A stretch of DNA of 6,641 bases. Source: Alphaproteobacteria bacterium (GTDB taxonomy: Bacteria; Pseudomonadota; Alphaproteobacteria; Micropepsales; Micropepsaceae). Positions within the stretch are counted from its first letter, which is position 1; each line of letters opens with the position of its first letter. This document shows positions 1-6,505 of the stretch, one piece after another. The position numbers and the translations under genes were made by a program. Under the pieces are notes generated by a model, which saw only the letters and a list, made by a program, of their open reading frames with translations, was not told where the DNA came from and searched no databases. The DNA lies in assembly GCA_026400305.1 (NCBI GenBank), contig JAPLPI010000229.1, positions 1 to 6,641 on the forward strand, read 5' to 3'.

Positions 1-300
1 GATCTGGGCGCCAACCTGCAGGCCTCCACCGACATGGCGCGGTTCCGCCATGAGCAGGTGCCAAATCTGTTGTCGATGGAATCGTCGCTTTACGAACTGG
101 TCGGCGCCAGGCTGAAGGCGATGGGGCACAAGGTTGTGGCGGTGAATGGTGCGATCGTGGGGGGGTTCCAGGCCATCCTGTTCACCCCCGATCCGAAAGA
201 AGCGGCGCCCGATCCCTCGCCCACATCACAGAAACCGGTCAATGGCATGTACCGAGCGGGCAGTGATCATCGCAAGGATGGCCAAGCGTCTGCATGGTAA
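1..300 (+). CDS. ggt: Gamma-glutamyltranspeptidase, C-terminal fragment (5' end outside window)
   Basis: The reading frame is open from base 1 to a TAA at 298-300, giving the last 99 residues of a protein that begins upstream. The family is an Ntn hydrolase that removes or transfers the gamma-glutamyl group of glutathione and related compounds, usually in the periplasm. The fragment is the end of the small subunit. It shows the family's conserved tail: a region around residues 15-50 with the pattern RFRHEQxPxxLxxE followed by a LKAMGHKV segment, then the closing GMYRAGSDHRKDGQA motif near residues 82-96. The catalytic Thr and the autoprocessing site lie upstream and cannot be seen. The stop lies 5 nt from the stop of the convergent peptide transporter gene. 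Its neighbours also handle peptides. Family assignment is confident; substrate preference within the family is not determinable here. Confidence 0.92.
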   Translation, partial: DLGANLQASTDMARFRHEQVPNLLSMESSLYELVGARLKAMGHKVVAVNGAIVGGFQAILFTPDPKEAAPDPSPTSQKPVNGMYRAGSDHRKDGQASAW

Positions 301-305
301 AGCCG

Positions 306-1628
306 TCAGCCTGGTAAGGCCAGCCTGCGGCGTATCACCGGCTCCAGCGCGAACAGCAGCACGGCGCTGACCGCGCCGCCGCCTGCCAGAAGCGCGAAGA
401 TCAGCCAGCTCGGCGCGTCCGCCAATGTGCCGCCCAGCCAGCCGGCGCACAGACTGCCAAAGCCCATGGTGAAAACCCAAAGCCCCATCAGCACGCCGGT
501 GACTTCTTTTGGCGCGCGCTGGCTGATCTCGGCCAGACCGATGGGAAAGACGCACAATTCGGCCAAGGTGATGACTAGGTAGAAAACCACGATCCAGATC
601 GGTGCCACAGGCGCGCCTCCCGATTGCCAGTCCACCACCAGCATCAGCACATAAGACAGCACCATCAGCACCGTGCCGGTGAGGATCTTGGTGATGGCAG
701 GATGGCGATGGGCGGTGAGATCATGCCTGGCCCAGTATTTCGACACGAACGGCCCGCCCAGGATGATGATCAGTGGATTGAGTGACAGGAACCAGGTGGT
801 CGGCACGTCGAAGCCCAACACCATCTTGGCCACCCGATCACGCACATACAGGTTCATCACTCCGCCATAGGTCTGCTGGCCGATCATGTAGATGGCGGTG
901 AAGAACACCATGATGAGCACGAGCTTCACGCCGGGATCGCTCCAGACCGAGGCTTCGGTGCTGCCGGTATCCTTGCGCAGCGGCTTGACGAAGGTAGTGA
1001 ACAGGTCTTTGGAGAACCACAGGAAGGCGAAGAGGCCAATCATCATGCCCACGCCGGCGGACAGGAATCCCCAGGACCAGCCAGTGCGCTCGCCCAATGT
1101 GCCCGCACCATAGGGCGCGCAGAAAGCGCCCAGGTTAATGCCCATATAGAAGAGCATGAAGCCATTCTTGCGGCGATGGTCCCCCGGGGAAAACAACTGG
1201 CCCATCAGCGAGCCGACATTGGACTTGAACATGCCCGCGCCCACGATCATCGCCGCCAGCCCGCAATAGAAAAGCAGGAAGTGCAGCCCCGCAGCGTGCG
1301 CTGCCGGCGTTCCGGCTGCAGCGAGCAGGAAGTTGGCGCCGGCCAAGCCCAGACAGCCGATCACTACCGCCCGGAATGGGCCGATCAGCCTGTCGGCGAT
1401 CCAGCCGCCCAGCAGTGGAGCCATGAAGATCATGCCCACTGTGACGCCGAACAGCTTGAGGGTAGCGCCCTTGTCCATGCCAAGCCCCCCTGTGGCGGGA
1501 TCGGCGGCCATGAACAGGGTCGCAAGGCCGGTGAAGCCGTAATAGGAGTATCGCTCCCAGAACTCGGTGGCCGCGATCAGGGTGACGCCCCGGGGCTGGT
1601 CGAGGAATTTCGTGCCCTGTACTGTCAT
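306..1628 (-). CDS. POT/PTR2-family proton-coupled di/tripeptide transporter, short form
   Basis: This encodes 440 residues of inner-membrane transporter, a major-facilitator protein that imports di- and tripeptides with protons. The POT hallmark ExxERFxYYG appears as EFWERYSYYG at residues 22-31 (E22, E25, R26; Phe replaced by Tyr). A conserved Lys follows at 135 (GMFKSN), then the PTR2 signature FYMGINLGAF at 160-169 and the TM10 motif ELCVFPIGL with E357. By eye I count 12 hydrophobic segments. TM6 (about 186-206) and TM7 (about 234-252) are separated by only about 28 polar residues, so the two extra helices (HA, HB) normal in bacterial POTs appear absent. This fits a length below the usual ~490-500. 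I chose the ATG at 1626-1628, which has GGGG 8 nt upstream. A TTG ten codons earlier is in frame but adds a polar, non-conserved stretch. The gene is divergent from the acylase gene and convergent with ggt. Confidence 0.93.
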   Translation of the reverse strand: MTVQGTKFLDQPRGVTLIAATEFWERYSYYGFTGLATLFMAADPATGGLGMDKGATLKLFGVTVGMIFMAPLLGGWIADRLIGPFRAVVIGCLGLAGANFLLAAAGTPAAHAAGLHFLLFYCGLAAMIVGAGMFKSNVGSLMGQLFSPGDHRRKNGFMLFYMGINLGAFCAPYGAGTLGERTGWSWGFLSAGVGMMIGLFAFLWFSKDLFTTFVKPLRKDTGSTEASVWSDPGVKLVLIMVFFTAIYMIGQQTYGGVMNLYVRDRVAKMVLGFDVPTTWFLSLNPLIIILGGPFVSKYWARHDLTAHRHPAITKILTGTVLMVLSYVLMLVVDWQSGGAPVAPIWIVVFYLVITLAELCVFPIGLAEISQRAPKEVTGVLMGLWVFTMGFGSLCAGWLGGTLADAPSWLIFALLAGGGAVSAVLLFALEPVIRRRLALPG

Positions 1629-1734
1629 CCGGCTTGCCCCACGCGACGCTTTTGCCAAGCCGCAGGCTGACCGCCCTTCAATGTCGCTGGCAAGTGTTTA
1701 TTGTCGCCACGGGGATAAAAGACGGGGACCACCC
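1629..1734. promoter_or_regulatory. Divergent intergenic region (peptide transporter / acylase promoters)
   Basis: This 106-nt gap separates the starts of two divergent genes, so promoters for both should lie in or near it. Weak Shine-Dalgarno-like runs are visible: GGGGA at 1724-1728, 7 nt before the acylase ATG, and GGGG (minus strand, 1637-1640), 8 nt before the transporter ATG. No pair of hexamers close to the sigma-70 consensus with 16-18 nt spacing stands out. A 6-bp inverted pair (TTGCCA and TGGCAA, about 30 nt apart) is present but too short to call an operator. The promoter role is inferred from gene orientation, not from motifs. Confidence 0.35.
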
Positions 1735-4146
1735 ATGCGCATCCTGATTGTTGCACTTGCAGCGATACTTTTGCTGCCGCTGGCGGCGCAGGCAGCGCCA
1801 TCGCAGACCCTGGCGATTCCGGGCCTCAGCCAGCCGGTGGAGATCATCCAGGACCGCTGGGGCGTCTCGCACATCTATGCCAAGAACGAGAACGACCTGT
1901 TCTTTGCACAAGGCTACAATGCGGCGCGCCACCGGCTGTTCCAGCTGGAGATGTGGCGGCGCCAGGCTACCGGCACGGTTTCGGAGATATTGGGGCCCAG
2001 CGAACTGAAGCGCGATATCGGCAACCGCCTGTTTCAGTATCGCGGCGACATGAAACAGGAACTGAGCTGGTATCACCCCCATAGCGAAGCGATCATTGAA
2101 TCCTTCGCGCTCGGCGTGAACGCCTTCATCGCCCAGACCGAGCGTGATCCAGCCCTGCTGACGCCCGAATTCAAGATGCTGGGCATCAGGCCCGGCAAAT
2201 GGACGCCAGCTATCGTGGTATCGCGCTTCAACGGGCTGGCGCGCAACCTGGATGATGAGATGAACACGGCGCTGGCGGTGCGCGCCATTGGCGCCGACAA
2301 GGTGCGCTCCCTGGCCAGCTACCAGCCGGCCAATCCCAGACTGGAGATCGATCCGGCGGTCGATGCCGCGCTGCTGTCCAAAAGTATCCTGACCTATTAC
2401 GACGCCATGCGCGCGCCGCTGATGTTCAAGCCTGAGCAATTGCTGGCGGAATATCGCCGCTCCAAAGGCGCGTCGGCGGCCAAGCCGGTACAAGTCGCCA
2501 GCGTCATTCCCACCCAGGCCGAACTGGCCGACCGCCGCGCCGACATGGGCAGCAACAATTGGGTGGTAAGCGGAAGGCTGGCCGAAAGCGGCATGCCGAT
2601 GGTGACGGGCGATCCCCACCGGGTGCAGGAAATTCCCTCGCTGCGTTACTGGGTGCATCTGAACGCGCCGGGCTGGAACGTGATCGGCGCGGGCGAGCCT
2701 TCCATTCCCGGTGTGTCCTATGGCCATAACGATCATGGCGCCTGGGGCTACACCATCTATGGCACCGACACCGAAGATCTTTATGTCTATGACATCAACC
2801 CGGCCAATCCGCTGCAATACAAGTTCGGCAGGGACTGGGAGACCATGAGGGTCGTGCACGAAAGCGTCCCTGTGAAGAGGCAGGCGGCGGAGGAGGTGGA
2901 TCTGAAATTCACCCGTCACGGCCCGGTGCTGTTCGAGGACAAGTTGCATCACAAGGCCTATGCGGCGCGAGCCGCCTGGCTGGAGCCGGGCGGCTCGCCG
3001 TATCTGGCGATGTTGCGGGTGGACCAGGCGCAGAACTGGACCCAGTTTGCCGACGCCATCAGTTACGCCCGTACCCCCGCGCTGAATTTTGTATGGGGCG
3101 ATAAGAGCGGCGACATCGGCTACAACGCCGCGACCATTTCGCCGCGGCGGATGAATTTCAGCGGACTGGTGCCGGTACCCGGCGATGGCCGCTATGAGTG
3201 GAACGGCTTCCTGCCCATCAAGGAGTTGCCGCATGTGCTGAACCCGGACAAGGGATTCTACAACACCTCCAACGACTGGCAGGTGCCTGTGGGCTATCCG
3301 CATATGGAAGCGATCCACTATGTCTGGGCGGACCCCTATCGTGGCCGCAGTGTGGCGGAGCAGCTGGGCGGGGCGAAGAAATTCTCCGTCGCCGACATGA
3401 TCAACCTGCAGAATTACAATCTGTCGATTCCGGCGCGCAGCATCGTGCCGCTGTTGCGTGATATCGCGATCACCGATCCTGTTGCGCGCAAGGCCGCGGC
3501 CCGGCTGCTGCACTGGGATTTCATTCTGGACAAGGATTCGGTCGAGGCCGGCATCTATGAGATGTTCCAGCGCCGCCTGATGGTCAACGTAAAGAACATC
3601 ATCGTGCCGGCGCCGGCGCGCGATGCCCTTACCCCGCCCATGACCCGCATCGTCTCGTCGCTGGCGGCGCCGGACGGAAGCTATGGCGCCGATCCGCTGG
3701 CCGGGCGCAATGCTGTGCTGGTGCAGAGCCTAGAACAGGCCTGTGCAGACCTGACCGGGCGATTAGGCACGGACATGGAGAAATGGACCCTGGGCGCCTA
3801 TCACTATGCCCGCATCATCCATCCCATGACGGCGGCGCTGCGGCCCGACCTGCAGGAAAAGTTCGATGTCGGGCATTTCCCGCGCGGCGGTGACAATTAC
3901 ACCATCACCGCCACTGGCGGCACCGACAATCAGGGCGCCGGCGCGTCTTTCAAGATCGTCTCGGATACCTATGACTGGGACGCCTCAGTGGGCCAGAACA
4001 ATCCGGGCCAGTCGGGCGACGTCAGCGATCCGCATTACCGCGATCTGTATGAGCTGTGGGCACGGGGCAAGTATTTTCCGGTCTTCTTCTCGCGGCCCAA
4101 GGTGGAATCGGTGGCGGAGAAGACAATCCTGCTGGCGCCGCAATAG
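1735..4146 (+). CDS. Secreted penicillin acylase family Ntn hydrolase (penicillin/cephalosporin/AHL acylase-like)
   Basis: This encodes an 803-residue precursor of an N-terminal-nucleophile amidase that hydrolyses N-acyl amide bonds. Residues 1-20 form a signal peptide ending AQA|A, so it should act in the periplasm. The alpha-chain motif runs from about 40 to 97 (DRWGVSHIYA, FAQGYNAARHRLFQLEMWRR). Autocleavage should occur at G272|S273 in the MGSNNWVV motif, leaving Ser273 as the beta-chain N-terminal nucleophile. Beta position 23 is His295 (GDPH), as in cephalosporin and homoserine-lactone acylases, not Gln as in penicillin G acylase. Asn451 (ALNFVWGDKSGDIGY) is a candidate oxyanion-hole residue. 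The C-terminal family block with NNPGQSGDVSDPHYRDLYELW lies near 757-778. The start at 1735 is chosen because it opens the signal peptide; in-frame ATGs at 1567 and 1681 would bury it behind charged residues. The true substrate (beta-lactam, AHL, acylated amino acid or peptide) cannot be read from sequence. Confidence 0.93.
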   Translation: MRILIVALAAILLLPLAAQAAPSQTLAIPGLSQPVEIIQDRWGVSHIYAKNENDLFFAQGYNAARHRLFQLEMWRRQATGTVSEILGPSELKRDIGNRLFQYRGDMKQELSWYHPHSEAIIESFALGVNAFIAQTERDPALLTPEFKMLGIRPGKWTPAIVVSRFNGLARNLDDEMNTALAVRAIGADKVRSLASYQPANPRLEIDPAVDAALLSKSILTYYDAMRAPLMFKPEQLLAEYRRSKGASAAKPVQVASVIPTQAELADRRADMGSNNWVVSGRLAESGMPMVTGDPHRVQEIPSLRYWVHLNAPGWNVIGAGEPSIPGVSYGHNDHGAWGYTIYGTDTEDLYVYDINPANPLQYKFGRDWETMRVVHESVPVKRQAAEEVDLKFTRHGPVLFEDKLHHKAYAARAAWLEPGGSPYLAMLRVDQAQNWTQFADAISYARTPALNFVWGDKSGDIGYNAATISPRRMNFSGLVPVPGDGRYEWNGFLPIKELPHVLNPDKGFYNTSNDWQVPVGYPHMEAIHYVWADPYRGRSVAEQLGGAKKFSVADMINLQNYNLSIPARSIVPLLRDIAITDPVARKAAARLLHWDFILDKDSVEAGIYEMFQRRLMVNVKNIIVPAPARDALTPPMTRIVSSLAAPDGSYGADPLAGRNAVLVQSLEQACADLTGRLGTDMEKWTLGAYHYARIIHPMTAALRPDLQEKFDVGHFPRGGDNYTITATGGTDNQGAGASFKIVSDTYDWDASVGQNNPGQSGDVSDPHYRDLYELWARGKYFPVFFSRPKVESVAEKTILLAPQ

Positions 4147-4150
4147 ACTT

Positions 4151-5054
4151 CTATGAACTGCTGAAGCGGAATTCAGTCACTTCGTGCAGCGGCTGGTCCG
4201 GCGCCACCAGCCTGGACGGGAAGTTCGGGTGGTTGATGGCGTCCAGATAGCCCTCGGTCTCCATGCTCATGGAGTAGAAAGTCTTGTAGATCTTGCCGCC
4301 TTTGCCTACCTGCGTCCGGGTGCCGATATTGTCACTGTAGAGCTGCAGGCCGGGCTGGGTGGTGGACATGTCCATCACAATGCCGGTGTCCGGATCAGCC
4401 AGCCGCGCCGCGCGGCGCATGGTGCCAGGCTTGCCGTTGATGATCATGCAGATGTCTAGTCCTCCGCGCATGGCGATCTGGTCAAAGGGTGAGTTCAACA
4501 CCGTGCCCAGCCGCACGGGTTTGCGGAAATCGAATGGCGTGCCGTCCACCGAAGCGATCTCGCCGGTCACCAGATTGTCGGCATCCTGCGGCGTGTATTT
4601 GTTGGCAAAGACCTGAAGTGTCTGGTTGGAGATGTCGCCATTGCCTTCGCCCTGCAGTGCGAAATAGGAATGGTTGGTCAGGTTGGCGATGGTCGGCCGG
4701 TCGGAGTTCGCTTTGTATTCTTTCCGCAGGGCGGGGTCCTTGGTCTGCTTATTGGTCATCTCCGTGGTCATTGCGCCGGGATAGCCGCGGTCACCGTCCG
4801 GGAGCGGCATCGTCAAAACCCAGTTCGGTATCGGTCTTGGTGCCCTGTTTGTTGGGCACCATCAGGCTGACGATCATGCCGCCATAATTGGTGATCCGCG
4901 CTTCCAGCCCCTTGGGACCGGTCAGGGTGAAAAGCTGGATCTTGTGGCCATCGGCGGTGGCGCCCCAGTCGGCACTCGAGATATTCGCGGCCTGCGCGGA
5001 GGATGCCGCGGCCCAGAAAAGCGCGAGCAATAAAGCGGTCTTGAAGCCCTGCAT
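4151..5054 (-). pseudogene. galM: Broken aldose 1-epimerase (mutarotase) with internal deletion and frameshift
   Basis: Intact GalM interconverts alpha and beta anomers of aldoses. Two pieces in different frames make up this locus. The 5' piece starts at ATG 5054 with a GGGGG ribosome site 7 nt upstream. It has a signal peptide (about residues 1-22, ending AQA|AN) and the start of the fold (ITNYGGMIVSLMVPNKQG ... LGFDDA), then stops at TGA 4791-4793. The 3' piece is open in another frame from about 4816 to TAG 4151-4153. It resumes at the family's SPDGDxGYPG motif (here PLPDGDRGYPG) and includes NLTNHSYF with the conserved His. The segment between these motifs, roughly 75-90 residues carrying the NRI and HLHGG motifs with the substrate-binding Arg and His, is missing. 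The whole locus is 904 nt, not a multiple of 3. Later motifs have also drifted: family YDHxF reads LDICM and LETQ reads METE. A sequencing or assembly deletion is possible, but the drift favours real decay. Confidence 0.85.
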
Positions 5055-5149
5055 TGTCACGCCCCCGGGATTATCTCATGTTGTCCCTAGCATAATCGCA
5101 ATCACTTGGGGCGGGCTAGGCTCGCTGCAATGCATCATTCGGGGGTTTC
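5055..5149. promoter_or_regulatory. Divergent intergenic region (galM pseudogene / amidohydrolase promoters)
   Basis: This 95-nt gap lies between divergent starts and is AT-richer than its surroundings in its left half. GATAAT on the minus strand (5070-5075) and CATAAT on the plus strand (5091-5096) each match five of six bases of a sigma-70 -10 element, but neither has a good -35 at normal spacing. The same bases form an imperfectly extended inverted pair, GATTAT 5069-5074 and ATAATC 5092-5097, with a 17-nt centre. A GGGGG at 5141-5145 sits 4 nt before the amidohydrolase ATG, which supports that start. Promoter function is inferred mainly from orientation. Confidence 0.35.
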
Positions 5150-6505
5150 ATGCGGTGCATCATCATAATGGCGATAACGCTTTGCTTCACAATGGCTGGC
5201 GCATCTGCCCAGGTGGGCGGCCAGGGCACGCCCTGGCGCGGGGCCGGCGTGCAACCCTGTTTCGGTATCGATGGCGGTGCCAACAAGTGCCCGTCTCCAT
5301 CCCTGATGCGCGTAATACGTGCCGGCCATCTGTTCGACAGCAAGACTGGCACCTTGCTGGCCAACCAAGTTGTTGTGATCTCGGGTGAAAAGATCATCGC
5401 GGTTGGTCCGGCCGGCAAAGTGAAAATTCCTGCCGGCGCGACGGTCACCGATCTATCCCATGAGACGGTGCTGCCCGGTCTGGTCGACATGCACACCCAC
5501 ATGTTCAATGCCTTGAAGCCCGGTACCAGCAAGGAAACTGCCGTGCTGCTGGCAGTGCAGAACACGCAAGCCGATCTGCGCGCCGGTTTCACGTCGGTGC
5601 GCGACATGAGCACCCATGGCAACGCCTATGCCGACGTGGACGTTCGTGACGCCATCAACCGTGGTGAGATCGACGGGCCGCGCGCCCAGGTTTCCACCCG
5701 CGGCATCGTCTGGGGGGCGCCTGGCGCCAAGCTGCTGGAGCCGGGCGAAAGCGCGGTGGTGCATAATGTGGAGGAAGCGCGTGCCACGGTGCGCGACCAG
5801 ATCGGCCATGGTGCGGACTGGATCAAGCTGTTTCCTGCGGGCGCCTATTCTTTCGGCGAGTATGGCAAGCCGGTATATGTCGTGACCTATCCCATGCCGG
5901 TGCTACAGGCGCTGATCGACGAGACCCACAAGCTGGGCCGCAAGACCGCCTGCCACGTTTTTGGCGGCGAAGGGCAGAAGAACGCGATTATCGCCGGCTG
6001 TGACAGTATCGAGCATGCGTTCGGCCTGGACCAGGAACAGGCCGACATGATGGTGGCGAAACACCTCTCCTATGACCCGACCCTGCAGCGCTATACCGAG
6101 CCTTACATGGACGACAACGACGCCAAGAATACCGGCGGCAAGTATCGCATGATCCCGATTTTCCAGAATGCGGTGATCCTGGCGTCGCACACCAGGGACC
6201 TGAAGATCACAGTCGGCAGCGGCGTGGATGGCTCGACCTTTCCGCACGGCTTCCAGGCGCTGGAACTGGTGGCGCTGGTCAAGCAGGCGCACCTGACACC
6301 GGCGCACGCCATTCAGGCGGCCACGGTCAACGGCGCCGACGTGCTGGGCTGGCAGGATCGCATTGGTTCGCTGGACGCGGGAAAGTATGCCGACCTGATC
6401 GCCGTCCCGGGCAACCCGCTCAACGACATCACCGAACTTCAGCGCGTGAATTTCGTGATGAAGGGCGGCAAGGTTATGCGCGACGACCCGGTCAGCCGCC
6501 GGTAA
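5150..6505 (+). CDS. Secreted metal-dependent amidohydrolase (COG1228, Xaa-Arg dipeptidase / imidazolonepropionase-like)
   Basis: This encodes 451 residues of the amidohydrolase superfamily, zinc-type hydrolases with a TIM-barrel core flanked by a small beta domain. Residues 1-20 form a signal peptide (ASA|Q), so it should be exported. The beta domain starts near residue 54 (IRAGHLFD). Metal-site motifs occur in the expected order: HTH at 115-117, Lys226 (GADWIKLF, the likely bridging carboxylated lysine), His269 (ACHVFG), His289 (IEHAF) and Asp360 (GVDGSTFPHG). The ending GSLDAGKYADLIAVPGNPL plus MKGGKV is typical of the group. Characterised relatives with this architecture include bacterial L-Xaa-Arg/Lys dipeptidases and prolidase-like enzymes. 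Peptide hydrolysis is therefore a reasonable guess, but substrate is not proven. Between signal peptide and beta domain lies an extra about 32-residue segment with Cys37 and Cys47. The GGGGG ribosome site supports ATG 5150 over the in-frame ATG at 5168. Its stop overlaps the convergent gene by 14 nt. Confidence 0.92.
   Translation: MRCIIIMAITLCFTMAGASAQVGGQGTPWRGAGVQPCFGIDGGANKCPSPSLMRVIRAGHLFDSKTGTLLANQVVVISGEKIIAVGPAGKVKIPAGATVTDLSHETVLPGLVDMHTHMFNALKPGTSKETAVLLAVQNTQADLRAGFTSVRDMSTHGNAYADVDVRDAINRGEIDGPRAQVSTRGIVWGAPGAKLLEPGESAVVHNVEEARATVRDQIGHGADWIKLFPAGAYSFGEYGKPVYVVTYPMPVLQALIDETHKLGRKTACHVFGGEGQKNAIIAGCDSIEHAFGLDQEQADMMVAKHLSYDPTLQRYTEPYMDDNDAKNTGGKYRMIPIFQNAVILASHTRDLKITVGSGVDGSTFPHGFQALELVALVKQAHLTPAHAIQAATVNGADVLGWQDRIGSLDAGKYADLIAVPGNPLNDITELQRVNFVMKGGKVMRDDPVSRR

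Noticed and set aside
311..335. Small CTGG-CCAG hairpin near the ggt/transporter junction as a terminator
   Set aside because: The stem is only four pairs, lies within the transporter coding region and has no following T-run on either strand.
1629..1658. TTG start ten codons upstream for the peptide transporter
   Set aside because: The added residues are polar and not part of the POT N-terminus. The ATG at 1628 gives the usual short lead before the QPRG and ExxER motifs.
1176..1670. 164-residue plus-strand open frame opposite the transporter
   Set aside because: It is antisense to conserved transporter sequence, has a low-complexity Gln/His/Arg/Gly composition and no recognisable motif.
1653..1696. 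TTGCCA / TGGCAA inverted pair in the first divergent gap
   Set aside because: Six-base arms about 30 nt apart in GC-rich sequence are likely by chance, and there is no other sign of an operator.
1567..1734. In-frame upstream extension of the acylase (ATG at 1567 or 1681)
   Set aside because: The extension would overlap the start of the divergent transporter gene or place charged residues before a clear signal peptide. The ATG at 1735 directly opens the signal peptide and has a GGGGA ribosome site.
1678..3513. Very long (611 residues) open frame on the minus strand inside the acylase gene
   Set aside because: It runs antisense through well-conserved acylase sequence. Its translation is His/Arg/Gly-rich with no recognisable domain, as expected for a shadow frame opposite a GC-rich gene.
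4151..4816. The 3' galM piece as an independent short gene starting at a TTG
   Set aside because: It begins in the middle of the epimerase fold, lacks the first domain half and substrate-binding motifs, has no ribosome site of note, and is collinear with the signal-peptide piece upstream.
5453..6312. Several minus-strand open frames within the amidohydrolase gene
   Set aside because: All are antisense to conserved metal-site regions of the amidohydrolase and show no domain-like features.
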